41,954 nt of DNA, taken from NCBI RefSeq assembly GCF_003364205.1, contig NZ_NXLV01000015.1:1-41954 (forward strand), written 5' to 3'. Below are positions 28,728-38,675 of this stretch, in pieces. The translations under genes and the position numbers were made by a program. This DNA is from Helicobacter brantae. Lineage in GTDB: Bacteria > Campylobacterota > Campylobacteria > Campylobacterales > Helicobacteraceae. Numbering within the stretch: position 1 is the stretch's first letter; each line of letters starts with the position of its first letter. Below the pieces are notes generated by a model. That model searched no databases. It saw nothing but the letters and a program-made list of their open reading frames with translations, and was not told where the DNA came from.

Positions 28728-29525
28728 TTATTTTGAGATTTCTTGGATTGCTAGAAGTGTATTGATAAGAGATTGAAGCTCTTGAGTTTTTATCATATTA
28801 GGCCCATCACTTAGAGCAATGCTTGGATCAAAGTGGGTTTCCATAAAGAATCCATCGACTCCCACAGCCACTGCTGCTCTTGAGAGAGAAGGCACAAAGC
28901 GACTATCTCCACCACTCTTTCCTTCCCCAACTCCAGGCATTTGCACACTATGAGTAGCATCAAAAATCACAGGAGCAAACTCTCTCATAATCTCTAAACT
29001 TCTCATATCTACCACTAGATTGCCATATCCAAAAGTGCTTCCTCTCTCAGTCAGCCATACACCATATTTTTGACTCTCTTCATAAGTGGCACTTTTGCCT
29101 CCTCGAGTCTTAATCGCTTTGAGAACGCTATGTTTCATATCTTTGGGATTCATAAATTGTCCCTTTTTAATATTGATGATTCTTTCTGTCTTTGCCACAG
29201 CCACGATCAAATCAGTTTGGCGACAGAGGAAAGCAGGGATTTGAATCACATCAACCACTTCAGAGAGTGCTTGAGCTTGGTGGCTCTCGTGAATATCTGT
29301 AATGAGTTTATAACCAAACTCATTTTTGATTTTTTGCAATGTTTTTAGCCCCTCTTCAAGCCCTGGCCCACGATAGCTATCAAGGCTTGTTCGATTGGCT
29401 TTATCAAAACTTGCTTTGAAGTAGAAGTCAATTTTTGGGTTTTTTGCTATTGGCTCTAGCATTGAGGCGATTTTGGCTAGGTTGTCATAGCTCTCAATCA
29501 CACAAGGTCCGCTCATTAGTATCAT
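28728..29525 (-). CDS. kdsA: KDO-8-phosphate synthase
   Basis: 265 aa from the ATG at 29525, placed 5 nt after AAGGAG. The frame can extend two codons to a GTG at 29531 that overlaps this ribosome binding site. It condenses arabinose 5-phosphate and phosphoenolpyruvate for LPS inner-core [11 protein letters not shown] at the N-terminus, [36 protein letters not shown] and [11 protein letters not shown] are standard; the N-terminal Cys in GPCVIES suggests the metal-dependent class. Confidence 0.95.
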   Translation of the reverse strand: MILMSGPCVIESYDNLAKIASMLEPIAKNPKIDFYFKASFDKANRTSLDSYRGPGLEEGLKTLQKIKNEFGYKLITDIHESHQAQALSEVVDVIQIPAFLCRQTDLIVAVAKTERIINIKKGQFMNPKDMKHSVLKAIKTRGGKSATYEESQKYGVWLTERGSTFGYGNLVVDMRSLEIMREFAPVIFDATHSVQMPGVGEGKSGGDSRFVPSLSRAAVAVGVDGFFMETHFDPSIALSDGPNMIKTQELQSLINTLLAIQEISK

Positions 29526-29535
29526 TTTCACTCCT

Positions 29536-30159
29536 TTATTTTTGAATCACTCTAAATTTTTTGCTCTCTAAATCATAATTCATAATTTCCCCTGTTTCAA
29601 TTATATAATACCAACCAAAGATCTTAAGCTCTCCTTTTTCAAATTTCTCTTTGATAAAAGGATAGCTTAAAAGATTGTTGATTTGCACTTCAATATTGAT
29701 TTGTTCAGTTAGCCAAGTGCGTTTTGCTTTGGTTTTGGGAGAGAGGAGAGAAACTTGCTCTTTGACAGGATCAAGAAGTTCTATCCACTTCTGCAAATGC
29801 TCTGTATTTTTGCCAAGATTATCATCATAAAGTGCTTGACACGCCCCACAATTACTATGCCCACACACAATGATATTTTGCACTCCAAGCACCACCACAG
29901 CATACTCTATGGCTGAAGTCGTGGAGAGGTAGGCGTCATTTTTGTGAGTAAAGGGGGGAATGATATTGCCTACATTTCTCACTACAAAAAGCTCACCAGG
30001 GAGTGTGCCTGTGATTCGACTAGGCACGACACGAGAATCAGCACAACCCACAAAAAGCGTATCAGGATTTTGAGCTTTTTTCAAACTCTCATAGAGTTCT
30101 TTATGCTCATTGAAATCCTCTTCTTTGAATTTGATTGCACCTTGCAGTAGTTTATCCAA
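29536..30159 (-). CDS. Beta-class carbonic anhydrase
   Basis: 207 aa. Interconverts CO2 and bicarbonate. Zinc ligands and the Asp-Arg dyad are visible: [10 protein letters not shown] (Cys39, Asp41, Arg43) and CGHSNCGAC (His101, Cys104). The start is a TTG at 30159 with AAGGA 6 nt upstream; no ATG fits. No signal peptide, so cytoplasmic. It heads the kdsA-ribH-nusB-pyrF-panC run with its own promoter just after murA, and recalls HP0004 in place and sequence. Confidence 0.92.
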   Translation of the reverse strand: MDKLLQGAIKFKEEDFNEHKELYESLKKAQNPDTLFVGCADSRVVPSRITGTLPGELFVVRNVGNIIPPFTHKNDAYLSTTSAIEYAVVVLGVQNIIVCGHSNCGACQALYDDNLGKNTEHLQKWIELLDPVKEQVSLLSPKTKAKRTWLTEQINIEVQINNLLSYPFIKEKFEKGELKIFGWYYIIETGEIMNYDLESKKFRVIQK

Positions 30160-30188
30160 ACCTTTTCCTTATCACTAAAATCTATGGG

Positions 30189-30216
30189 ATTATAGCAACT
30201 TCAATCAAAAATCCAA
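30189..30216 (-). promoter_or_regulatory. Promoter of the carbonic anhydrase-panC run
   Basis: On the minus strand: TTGGAT (30216-30211), 16 bp, TATAAT (30194-30189), 30 nt before the TTG start, in the gap behind murA. Confidence 0.65.
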
Positions 30217-30223
30217 AAAATCT

Positions 30224-31495
30224 CTAAACTTCCTCTCTCAATCTCTCCACACTCACCCCCAAACCTCTAAGTTTGCTCTCTAAGTTTTCATACCCTCTAT
30301 CAAGATGGTAGATTCTATGGATATTTGTTTCCCCCTTAGCAATCAATCCTGCAAGCACAAGAGCTGAAGATGCCCTCAAATCTGTTGCCATCACATCAGC
30401 CCCTTTAATCTCTGCCCCTCCGCTCACATTTGCAATATGCCCTCTTAGAGTGATATTAGCTCCTAGTCTTTGAAGCTCGCTGACATGCATAAAGCGATTT
30501 TCAAACAATCTCTCCTCAATGCTACTCACTCCCTCACACACCATTGCTAGTGCCATAAATTGAGCTTGCATATCGGTAGGAAATGCAGGATATTCAGCAG
30601 TGATAATCTCAAAAGCTTGAAGCTTTTTGGCTGGAAGCAAGGTTAGAGAATCCTCCCCCACCTCAAAGCCAAACCCAATCTCTTCAAGTTTATCAGTGAT
30701 GGCTTGGAGGTGTTGGGGGATTACAGAATGCAGGGTGATAGAAGAGTTTGTAATCGCTCCTGCACACAGATAAGTCCCTGCCTCTATCCTATCAGCAATC
30801 ACTCTAATATCTTGCATATCCAAAAGCTCTCCCTCACTTCCGATGATTTCTAGCTCACTTGTGCCAATCCCATTGATTTGCACTCCTGCACTTAGCAAGA
30901 TTTCACAAAGTTGCACCACTTCAGGCTCTTTGGCAGCATTGATAATCGTAGTTTTGCCTTTGGCTAAAGCTGCTGCCATTAGCACATTTTCTGTCCCAGT
31001 TACCGTGATTTTATCAAAGATGATTTTTGCCCCTTGCAATCCTTTGGGGGCTTTGGCAACGATATAGCCATTCTCTATCCTCACCTCTGCTCCCATTTTC
31101 TCCATTGCCTTGATATGCAAATCCACTGGTCTTGCCCCTATCGCACACCCCCCCGGTAAGCTCACTTCACAATACCCAAACCTTGCTAGAAGTGGGCCAA
31201 GCACCAAGATTGAAGCTCTCATTTTCCTGACAATATCATAAGTGGCTTTGGTTTCCCTCACCCCTAGAGTTTCTATATGGATATGATTCTCTCCCACCCT
31301 CTCAAAACTAGCTCCCAAAATCTCTAAGAGCTTTAGCAAAGTATTGACATCAGCGACATTGGGGAGATTGTAAATATGCAAAGGGTTTTTGGATAAAAGT
31401 GTGGCTGTAAGGATGGGGAGAGCTGAGTTTTTAGCTCCTGAGATTTTCACACTTCCTTGAAGTTTGGGAGTTTCTTTGATACGCAAAAAATCCAT
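30224..31495 (-). CDS. murA: UDP-N-acetylglucosamine 1-carboxyvinyltransferase
   Basis: 423 aa. First committed step of peptidoglycan synthesis, target of fosfomycin. [16 protein letters not shown] (Lys22/Asn23), the loop with catalytic Cys117 in [15 protein letters not shown], and [15 protein letters not shown] are clear. The Cys makes it fosfomycin-sensitive in principle. The ATG follows AAAGGA, one base after the upstream pseudouridine synthase stop. A 7-G run on the coding strand is too short to be a switch. Confidence 0.96.
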   Translation of the reverse strand: MDFLRIKETPKLQGSVKISGAKNSALPILTATLLSKNPLHIYNLPNVADVNTLLKLLEILGASFERVGENHIHIETLGVRETKATYDIVRKMRASILVLGPLLARFGYCEVSLPGGCAIGARPVDLHIKAMEKMGAEVRIENGYIVAKAPKGLQGAKIIFDKITVTGTENVLMAAALAKGKTTIINAAKEPEVVQLCEILLSAGVQINGIGTSELEIIGSEGELLDMQDIRVIADRIEAGTYLCAGAITNSSITLHSVIPQHLQAITDKLEEIGFGFEVGEDSLTLLPAKKLQAFEIITAEYPAFPTDMQAQFMALAMVCEGVSSIEERLFENRFMHVSELQRLGANITLRGHIANVSGGAEIKGADVMATDLRASSALVLAGLIAKGETNIHRIYHLDRGYENLESKLRGLGVSVERLREEV

Positions 31496-31496
31496 T

Positions 31497-32255
31497 TTAA
31501 TCCTTTTGTTTCATAAATTGATGAAGTTGCTTGTATTCTTCTTTGCTAAAAAATCGGCTTTTCCCACAAGGCAGGGCATTGAGGGAGGCAAAGCCATAAG
31601 ATACACGCTTAAGATCCAACACCTCTCGCTTGAAGTGAGCGAAAAACCTCCTTAATTCTCGATTTTTTCCCTCATTGATACAAACTTTGAGTTTGGAATA
31701 ATTTCTTGAATTTTTAATGATAGCAAAATCTACAAAAGGAGAGAACTCCATTGAGGTAATATCGCTTTTTTGATGTCCTCCCTCTCTTGCATCTTCTAAG
31801 ACTAGCCCCTCTTGCATTGCTTGTATCATCTCTTGGGTAATGCTTCCATCAAGTTTGAGGAGATATACCCTCTCTAGTTTGCTCTCCATAAGCTTAGTTG
31901 CCACCTTTTTGCTATCTGTAAGGATAAGCAACCCTTCAGAAGCATAATCAAGTCTTCCCACAGGCACAAAGTGGGAGTATTGAGAGCTTAGAGAGTGATA
32001 AATTGTCTTTCTTCCTTTATCGTCCTTTTTACTGACTAGCTCACCTTTGGGCTTATGATAGATTAAAAGCGTGTAGCTCTCCTCACTTTTGGGCTTGAGA
32101 AATTTGCCATCGATAAACACTCTCTCCCCCTCTTGCAATACACTTGCAAAAGTAGCTTTCTTTTTCTCGATATTGACTCTCCCCTCCAAAATCAGCCTAT
32201 CAGCCTCTCGGCGTGAGTATTTACTATTGTGAGAGATATATTGATTTAATCTCAT
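31497..32255 (-). CDS. Pseudouridine synthase, RsuA/RluB family
   Basis: 252 aa from the ATG at 32255, which overlaps the dnaE stop (ATGA); the frame extends four codons further but that is less likely. The N-terminal S4 RNA-binding domain [22 protein letters not shown] is followed by the catalytic domain with [14 protein letters not shown] (catalytic Asp103) and RELRRFF. Probably acts on 23S rRNA (RluB type), although 16S (RsuA) cannot be excluded. Confidence 0.9.
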   Translation of the reverse strand: MRLNQYISHNSKYSRREADRLILEGRVNIEKKKATFASVLQEGERVFIDGKFLKPKSEESYTLLIYHKPKGELVSKKDDKGRKTIYHSLSSQYSHFVPVGRLDYASEGLLILTDSKKVATKLMESKLERVYLLKLDGSITQEMIQAMQEGLVLEDAREGGHQKSDITSMEFSPFVDFAIIKNSRNYSKLKVCINEGKNRELRRFFAHFKREVLDLKRVSYGFASLNALPCGKSRFFSKEEYKQLHQFMKQKD

Positions 32256-35200
32256 AAATCCACCCATTGAAGCTTGGGGAGTTTCTTTCTAATATCTCTA
32301 TCTACTTTTAAAGGAGTAGAGAAAATATAACTCTCACTCTCCCCCTCAAGCACAACTTTTAGCTCCCTATCGCCTTGATAATTTTTGATTTGCTCTGCTA
32401 GGGTTTTAATCATTTCATCTTTGGCATTCCAAGAGATGATAATCCCTAGGGGGCAAGTGGGAAGAGCTTCTTGAGGGGTATGGGTTTGGGGTGCTGGAGT
32501 GTGATTTTTTGGAGGGGTTTTAAACATTTTAGGAGCTGAAAGTTCCACCTCTTTGGCTTGAGCAAGACTAAGAATCTCACTCACAGAGATTGAGGGTTTG
32601 TCTTCTTTGTTGAAAATCTTGCACCTAAACGCCAAAGGCTGGGTTTGATCCATTTTTTCAAGTTGAGCAAAAAGCTCAGAGAAAATCATAAAATCCACTT
32701 TCCCCCACAAATCCATAATCTCCACAATTCCATAAGGTTTTTGGTTTTTCTTGCTAATCCTTCTTGAAAGCTCCATTATCTTGCCTACAAGCAAAACCTC
32801 ACTTCCATTTTTATAAAGCTCTAGCTTATCACTTTGAGCCACTCCTTGAAGTGATTTAATCTCTTCACTAAAGGCATCAAGTGGGTGTCCTGATACATAA
32901 ATCCCCATACACTCATACTCATCTTGAAGCAATTTGCTCTCATCTTCGTTTTGATGATTGTCTTTGAAAGAAAAAACAATCTCACTTGCCACTTCTTCCA
33001 CACAATCTGCAAAAAGGGAATTCTCCATCGATTGACTTGCTTTTTCTTTGGCTCTTCCTGCCTCACAAATCTCATCAATATGCTCTAGCATACAAGTGCG
33101 TGAATATCCCAAATTATCCAAACTTCCTGACTTAATCAGTGGCTCTAGCACCCTTTTGCTTACCTTACTCCAATCCACTCTCCCCACAAAATCTTCCAAG
33201 CTCTTATAAGCTCCATTCCTTTCTCTCTCTCCTACGATATTATCTGTGGGGGCTTCTCCCACACCCTTAATCGCACTTAGTCCAAAGACAATGGCTTTCT
33301 CTCCATCTCCCTCATCACTTACACCAAAATCATTTTCTGAGAGATTGACATGAGGAGAACGCACTTTGATTCCCATTGCCTTAACCTCATCAATATACCT
33401 AGCCACAGCTTCGACTTTGTTTGACTCGCTTGTAAGCATTGCTGCCATAAATTCGTGTTCATAATAGGTTTTGAGATAGGCTGTTTGGAAAGTTATCATC
33501 GCATAGGCTGCTGAGTGAGATTTATTAAATCCATATCCTGCAAACTTCACAATCAAATCCCATAGCTCTCCTGATTTTTCTGCATCAAAGCCATTTTTGA
33601 CAGCACCTTCTACAAAGCTATCTTTGAGTCTATCCATCTCTTCTTTGATTTTCTTACCCATCGCTCTTCGCACCAAATCTGCCCCACCTAAAGAAAATCC
33701 ACCAATTGCTTGAACGATTTGCATAACCTGCTCTTGATAGACGATGACTCCATAAGTGGGTTTAAGGATAGGCTCAAGGGCAGGGAACATATATTCAATA
33801 TTTTTGTGTCCGTGCTTTCGCTCAATAAAATCATCTAGCATTCCTGATTCCATTGGCCCTGGGCGATAGAGAGCCAAAACCGCAATCACATCTTCAAATG
33901 TGCTAGGCTTTAGGCGTTTGTTGAGATCTTGCATTCCCCCTGATTCTATTTGGAATAATCCAAGTGTGTTTCCACTCTGCATCGTTTCATACACTTTAGG
34001 ATCTTCCACATCAATGCTTAAGAAATCAATCTCTTTGCCATAGCGTTTTTTGATGAGTTTGAGTGCGTCATCAATCACGGTGAGGGTTTTCAATCCCAAA
34101 AAGTCAAACTTGATTAAATCCACAGGCTCAAGCCATTTCATCGAGTATTGTGTGGTTGTCCCTCCATCTTTTGCCACAGCAAGAGGGGTTTTGTGCCATA
34201 GCTCTTTTTCACTATCAATCACAATCGCTGCTGCATGAACTCCTGTATTTCTTTTGAGATTTTCTAACTTCAAAGACTGATTCCATACCTCTTTGGCAAG
34301 AGAATCACTCTCTACAAGCTCCCTAATCTTTGGCTCTTTTTCATAGGCTTCTTCAAGTGTGATTTTTAACTCTTCAGGGATAAGCTTTGCCATTGCATCA
34401 GCATCTTTGAGTGGCATATCTAGCACCCTTGCCACATCTCTAATCACCCCTTTGGCTTTGAGTTCATTAAATGTCGTAACTTGAGCGACATTGAAACGCC
34501 CATAGCGATTGCTAACATACTCAATAATCTCTCCTCTTCTCCTCTGACAAAAGTCCATATCAATATCAGGCATACTCACACGCTCAGGATTGAGGAATCT
34601 CTCAAAGAGCAAATCGTATTTAATCGGATCAATATTTGTAATCTTCAGACAAAATGCCACTAAGCTCCCTGCTGCACTCCCTCTCCCTGGCCCCACAGGG
34701 ATTCCATTTTTTTTGGCGTGATTGACAAAATCCCAAACAATGAGCATATATCCAGGGAAATTCATCTTAGTAATCACTTCAATCTCTCTCTCTAATCTCT
34801 CTTGATAGATTGAGTGCTTTTCTTGTGGGACTAGCTTTAATCTCTCCTCCAATCCTTGATGGCATTTATAAGCAAAGTAGTTTGCATCATCACTAAAATC
34901 TAGCCCCTCTTCTTTGGCATATTCAGCTGTGAAGCGAAATGAGGGAGGGGTGGCAGGAGTGAAGCTTAGGATTTTCTCTCCTGTGGCTTTATTGACAATA
35001 TCAGTATTTTTCAAAGGAAGCACAAGATTGCATTTCTCTACAATCTCTTGAGTATTGCTCACAGCTTCAGGAATATCAGAGAAAAGCTCTAGCATCTCTT
35101 GAGGGGATTTGACATAAAACTCATTGACAGAGTGCTTTAGGCGATCTTTGTCATTGAGGATTTTCCCCATTGCCACACACATTGCAATCTCTTGAGTTTT

Positions 35201-35887
35201 GGCATCTTCTTGGGTGGAATAGTGAGAATCATTTGTAGCAATGAGCTTGATTCCTGTCTCAAGTGAGAGTTTGATAAGAAGATTATCGATATGGTATTGC
35301 TCTTGTATGCCATGACGCATAATCTCAAGGTAGAAATCCTCTCCAAAAATATCTTTATACTCCAATGCCACATCTTTGGCGATTGCATACCCCTCAGCAT
35401 TGTAGGGACGAGGTTTTGAGGCACTAGGATTGAGGCGTCTAGGATTGGTGCTATTGAGATGATAGCTCACCTCTCCTGCTAGACACGCTGAAGAGCAGAC
35501 AAGCCCTTTGCTATGAGCCCTTAGAAGTTTTTTGTTGATTCTTGGATAGTAATAAAAGCCATTGATAAAGGCTTGTGAGCTTAGAGCTAGGAGGTTTTGA
35601 TAGCCCTCTAAATCTTTGGCATAGAGGCAGAGATGAAAGCGTTGTTTGACACTTTTATCTCCTATATCTTCTTGATTGTGGATATAGGCTTCCATTCCAA
35701 TGATAGGCTTAACCCCATTCTCAAGCATTGCAGTATAAAACTCCATTGCTCCATACATATTGCCATGATCAGTCATCGCAACGCTATCCATACCTAGCTC
35801 TTTGACTTTTTTGGCTAAAAGCTTGATTTTGTTTGCTCCATCAAGCAAAGAATATTCAGTATGCAAGTGCAAATGTGTAAATTTCAT
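32252..35887 (-). CDS. dnaE: DNA polymerase III alpha subunit
   Basis: 1,211 aa from the ATG at 35887, with GAGGCGAG upstream (a TTG four codons before is not needed). Main replicative polymerase. PHP domain at the start (HLHTEYSLLDG, MTDHGNMYG); polymerase motifs GPGRGSAAGSLVAF and PDIDMDFCQRRR with catalytic aspartates; YRPGPMESGM; HhH and OB-fold regions in the C-terminal third, then a C-terminal tail. Length is normal for the class. Translationally linked with the pseudouridine synthase gene. Confidence 0.97.
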   Translation of the reverse strand: MKFTHLHLHTEYSLLDGANKIKLLAKKVKELGMDSVAMTDHGNMYGAMEFYTAMLENGVKPIIGMEAYIHNQEDIGDKSVKQRFHLCLYAKDLEGYQNLLALSSQAFINGFYYYPRINKKLLRAHSKGLVCSSACLAGEVSYHLNSTNPRRLNPSASKPRPYNAEGYAIAKDVALEYKDIFGEDFYLEIMRHGIQEQYHIDNLLIKLSLETGIKLIATNDSHYSTQEDAKTQEIAMCVAMGKILNDKDRLKHSVNEFYVKSPQEMLELFSDIPEAVSNTQEIVEKCNLVLPLKNTDIVNKATGEKILSFTPATPPSFRFTAEYAKEEGLDFSDDANYFAYKCHQGLEERLKLVPQEKHSIYQERLEREIEVITKMNFPGYMLIVWDFVNHAKKNGIPVGPGRGSAAGSLVAFCLKITNIDPIKYDLLFERFLNPERVSMPDIDMDFCQRRRGEIIEYVSNRYGRFNVAQVTTFNELKAKGVIRDVARVLDMPLKDADAMAKLIPEELKITLEEAYEKEPKIRELVESDSLAKEVWNQSLKLENLKRNTGVHAAAIVIDSEKELWHKTPLAVAKDGGTTTQYSMKWLEPVDLIKFDFLGLKTLTVIDDALKLIKKRYGKEIDFLSIDVEDPKVYETMQSGNTLGLFQIESGGMQDLNKRLKPSTFEDVIAVLALYRPGPMESGMLDDFIERKHGHKNIEYMFPALEPILKPTYGVIVYQEQVMQIVQAIGGFSLGGADLVRRAMGKKIKEEMDRLKDSFVEGAVKNGFDAEKSGELWDLIVKFAGYGFNKSHSAAYAMITFQTAYLKTYYEHEFMAAMLTSESNKVEAVARYIDEVKAMGIKVRSPHVNLSENDFGVSDEGDGEKAIVFGLSAIKGVGEAPTDNIVGERERNGAYKSLEDFVGRVDWSKVSKRVLEPLIKSGSLDNLGYSRTCMLEHIDEICEAGRAKEKASQSMENSLFADCVEEVASEIVFSFKDNHQNEDESKLLQDEYECMGIYVSGHPLDAFSEEIKSLQGVAQSDKLELYKNGSEVLLVGKIMELSRRISKKNQKPYGIVEIMDLWGKVDFMIFSELFAQLEKMDQTQPLAFRCKIFNKEDKPSISVSEILSLAQAKEVELSAPKMFKTPPKNHTPAPQTHTPQEALPTCPLGIIISWNAKDEMIKTLAEQIKNYQGDRELKVVLEGESESYIFSTPLKVDRDIRKKLPKLQWVDL

Positions 35888-35984
35888 AACTCGCCTCAAT
35901 CATTAAAATAATATGCAATTTTACAAAGTTTTTATCAAAGGAATGGTAAAAAATTTAGAGGACAAAAAGTGAGAAAAAGGCAAA

Positions 35985-36009
35985 TTTGGGAGAGATTTTA
36001 TCTCCCAAA
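35985..36009 (-). terminator. Intrinsic terminator of the Sel1 gene, overlapping its last codons
   Basis: TTTGGGAGA pairs with TCTCCCAAA over a 7-nt loop; the 5' arm on the minus strand is the last three codons (FGR) and the loop contains the TAA. TTTGCC then TTTTT follow, giving a typical terminator. Confidence 0.8.
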
Positions 36010-37104
36010 CATTTGCACCCCATTGGGATTGGAGTTGATAATACGATAATTTTGACAAGCTGTTTCAAAGCCATTTTGACACGCATAGGCAAAAAGCTCC
36101 ATCGCTCGGATTTTATCCATCAAAACCCCTCGCCCATTATCATAAAGCACTCCCATATTATTGCACGCACTCATCACTCCACCTTGACAAGCCATATCAA
36201 AGTATTTGGCAGCATTGAAGTAGTTGATAGGTGATCCTGCATCGCCTGTGGCATACAGATAGCCTAGATTAGCACATCCGACCATATCGCCTTGAGAACA
36301 CGCAATATAATTCATATCAATCGCCCCTAGTCTGTCTTTGTCGATTCCATAGACATTGTAAGTATTGCTCATCAGTCCTAGATTGTAGCACCCTAGCTCA
36401 TTACCAAGATTGCAAGACTTATTATAAGCATTGAGGGCTTGATAGTAATTCTTTTGAGTGCCTACACCATTGGCATACATCCACCCTGCATTATTACACC
36501 CTGAGCTATCTCCTCCCTCACAACCTACAAGAAAATATTGCAAGGCTTTTTCTTTGTCCATTTGCACTCCCATTCCCTCATCATAAGCGATTGCTAGGTT
36601 GGTACAAGCCACACTATCTCCACCTGAACACGCTTGGAAATAGTAAGCCACTGCTTTTTGAGGATTATTGAGTGTGCCTTGTCCATACATATACATAAGT
36701 CCTGAACCAAAGCACCCTGCAGGATTACCCTCATTGCAAGATTGTCTAAAAAGCTCTAGGGCTTGTTGCATTTGTCCCTTTTTTGCCAAATCCACAGCAG
36801 CATTGAGTGTAGGCTGAGCTTGGAATCGCTCCATTTTGAAATTATCAGGATATGTGGGGGCAATATCTCTTGTTACCTTTGGTGCAGGAGTGTTAGGAGG
36901 AAAAGTAATGTTTGGATCTCTCTGTCCTTTTTTAAGAGCTTGAGCCTCTTGTGGGGCTTGAGCCACAGCTTGGGGCGTAGCTTTAGCCTGTGGTGTGGCT
37001 TGGGCTTGTGGTGTGGCTTGTGGAGTTTGAGGGGCTTGAGCTTCCCCTGCACCAAACAACCTAATCGCACAAAAAATCACTCCTAATAATGCAATCCTTA
37101 GCAT
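35998..37104 (-). CDS. Cysteine-rich Sel1-repeat protein (Hcp-like), exported
   Basis: 368 aa from the ATG at 37104, with AGGAG upstream. Signal peptide MLRIALLGVIFCAIRLFGAG, then a low-complexity Ala/Pro/Gln linker of QATPQA units (residues about 20-55), a short region, then about six Sel1 repeats. Each repeat carries Cys pairs with CxxGxxxxC spacing (SCNEGNPAGC, ACSGGDSVAC, GCEGGDSSGC, SCNLGNELGC, ACSQGDMVGC, ACQGGVMSAC, ACQNGFETAC). This is the Helicobacter cysteine-rich protein (Hcp) pattern of disulfide-linked repeats, secreted in H. pylori and recognised by the host; the ligand here is unknown. Lies next to dapD; its terminator begins within its last codons. Confidence 0.88.
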   Translation of the reverse strand: MLRIALLGVIFCAIRLFGAGEAQAPQTPQATPQAQATPQAKATPQAVAQAPQEAQALKKGQRDPNITFPPNTPAPKVTRDIAPTYPDNFKMERFQAQPTLNAAVDLAKKGQMQQALELFRQSCNEGNPAGCFGSGLMYMYGQGTLNNPQKAVAYYFQACSGGDSVACTNLAIAYDEGMGVQMDKEKALQYFLVGCEGGDSSGCNNAGWMYANGVGTQKNYYQALNAYNKSCNLGNELGCYNLGLMSNTYNVYGIDKDRLGAIDMNYIACSQGDMVGCANLGYLYATGDAGSPINYFNAAKYFDMACQGGVMSACNNMGVLYDNGRGVLMDKIRAMELFAYACQNGFETACQNYRIINSNPNGVQMFGR

Positions 37105-37159
37105 TTTTAACTCCTGTTTTAAAAAACTTTTCCCACAGATAAGCAAGAGCTGTTCCTTT

Positions 37160-38362
37160 TTAGTGCAAATCACTATTGAGCTTGATTTCTCGATTGCTTC
37201 TGAAAGCTATCATCTTGCCACTTTGAGAATCTGCCCTGAAGTGGATTCCATTCTTTCCTGAAAGCTCTCTGCCCTTATAAAGATTGCTTTCTTTGATTTC
37301 AAAATCTTTGTTGATTGCCTTAATCTTCTGGGCTTCTTCTTGACTGATGAAGAAAATCGTCCCTGCAAGCACTGCAATTCCTCCATCGACAATACAGCCA
37401 TCACCTAGACTAATTCCTGTGGCACTATTCACACCCAAAAGGCAATTTTTGCCGATACTGATAGGATCGCTATTGCCTCCACTAAGCACTCCTAAAATAC
37501 TCGCTCCCCCTCCCACATCTGTGCCCTCACCAATGATTACAGAGCTACTGATCCTCCCCTCATTCATACAAGCCCCCATAGCTCCTGCATTAAAATTCAC
37601 ATAAGAAGCCCCTGGCATTTGAGTATATCCCCCACTTCCAAGATAAGCACCAAAGCGAGTTTTGGCACTATCAAGAAGTCGGATATTGTCATATTGTGGA
37701 AGCACTTGCATAAGGTAGCGAGGGAATTTATCTACAAAATCAATACTTGGGAACTCTCCTCTCATCTTAAGCTCAATCTCTTTCTCTCTCAAATAGCTAA
37801 GCTCATAGGGTTTATTGCCACTCCAAGCGACATTTTCAAGCAATCCAAAAATCCCATCAAGCACCAAGCTTCTTAGAGGGGCTTTGCCAAGTGAGAGAGC
37901 AAGAAGCTTCATATAAGCACTCTCTACGCTCTCGCATTTGCTATCAGCATAAATCACACAAAATCGATACCTACTCTTTCCACCCCTAGCATACAACTCC
38001 CCTCTATCATAAGCATTTTTTAGCTCTAGCAAGACTTTGATATTAGCGTGATTTTGGGTGCTAAGAGCTTCAGGAATATAAGGAGAGAATAGCTCTAATG
38101 CTTGAGCGATAAACTCTTCATTGATCCCATAGACACTCTCACTCTCGCTCTTGCTTATCTCTATGGCACTCTCTGAAGCCTTGAGAAACACTGCAAAACT
38201 TCCAAAATTTTCCCCCCAATTTAGCACAGGGTAAGTCGCACACAAAGTCTTCCCACTCTTTCTCCCCACATCAACTCGACAGATACCAAACCCCAAAGGG
38301 GCTTTGTATGTGCTTAGGCTTGACATCTCTTCTACAAAAGCTCTAAAATCATTTTTTGTCAT
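37160..38362 (-). CDS. dapD: 2,3,4,5-tetrahydropyridine-2,6-dicarboxylate N-succinyltransferase
   Basis: 400 aa, the length of the long epsilonproteobacterial DapD. Succinylates tetrahydrodipicolinate in the diaminopimelate/lysine pathway, so it feeds peptidoglycan. Left-handed beta-helix with hexapeptide repeats around residues 245-335: [51 protein letters not shown] is well placed before the ATG. 55 bp separate it from the downstream Sel1 gene on the same strand. Confidence 0.92.
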   Translation of the reverse strand: MTKNDFRAFVEEMSSLSTYKAPLGFGICRVDVGRKSGKTLCATYPVLNWGENFGSFAVFLKASESAIEISKSESESVYGINEEFIAQALELFSPYIPEALSTQNHANIKVLLELKNAYDRGELYARGGKSRYRFCVIYADSKCESVESAYMKLLALSLGKAPLRSLVLDGIFGLLENVAWSGNKPYELSYLREKEIELKMRGEFPSIDFVDKFPRYLMQVLPQYDNIRLLDSAKTRFGAYLGSGGYTQMPGASYVNFNAGAMGACMNEGRISSSVIIGEGTDVGGGASILGVLSGGNSDPISIGKNCLLGVNSATGISLGDGCIVDGGIAVLAGTIFFISQEEAQKIKAINKDFEIKESNLYKGRELSGKNGIHFRADSQSGKMIAFRSNREIKLNSDLH

Positions 38363-38397
38363 ATTTACTCCTATCTCTTGGTTATCTTAAGAGAAAT

Positions 38398-38403
38398 TAT
38401 AAT
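38398..38403 (+). promoter_or_regulatory. -10 box of the zinc-ribbon gene
   Basis: TATAAT 30 nt before the ATG at 38434. The best -35, TTGGTT (38378-38383), is only 14 bp away, which is short. Confidence 0.5.
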
Positions 38404-38433
38404 ACCTTATCTATAAACTTTTAAGGAGAGAGA

Positions 38434-38673
38434 ATGAAATGTCCTGTATGTGATAATGTAGATTTATTGATGAGTGAGAGAAGTGGGGTAGAGATTGACT
38501 ACTGCCCTAAGTGTCGAGGAGTGTGGCTAGATAGAGGAGAGCTAGATAAAATCATAGCCAACTCCACCACCCCAACCCCTCCTATGGGTAATCTCTATGA
38601 AAGAGGATATGAAAAATCCTATCACAAGCCCAAGAAAAAAGAATCCTTTTTGAGTGAGCTTTTTGACTTCTAA
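38434..38673 (+). CDS. Small zinc-ribbon (TFIIB-type) protein
   Basis: 79 aa. CPVCDNVDLLMSERSGVEIDYCPKCRGVWLDRGELD: two CxxC knuckles (CPVC, CPKC) and the RGVWLDRGEL motif of the zf-TFIIB family found in many bacteria. The tail is charged and basic (YHKPKKKES). AAGGAG lies before the ATG. Convergent with the dehydrogenase gene, with only 2 bp between stop codons. Cellular role unknown. Confidence 0.85.
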   Translation: MKCPVCDNVDLLMSERSGVEIDYCPKCRGVWLDRGELDKIIANSTTPTPPMGNLYERGYEKSYHKPKKKESFLSELFDF

Positions 38674-38675
38674 AG

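Noticed and set aside
31147-31155. Run of seven C (seven G on the coding strand) in murA as a phase switch
   Set aside because: Too short, in an essential gene, and part of the conserved codons before catalytic Cys117.
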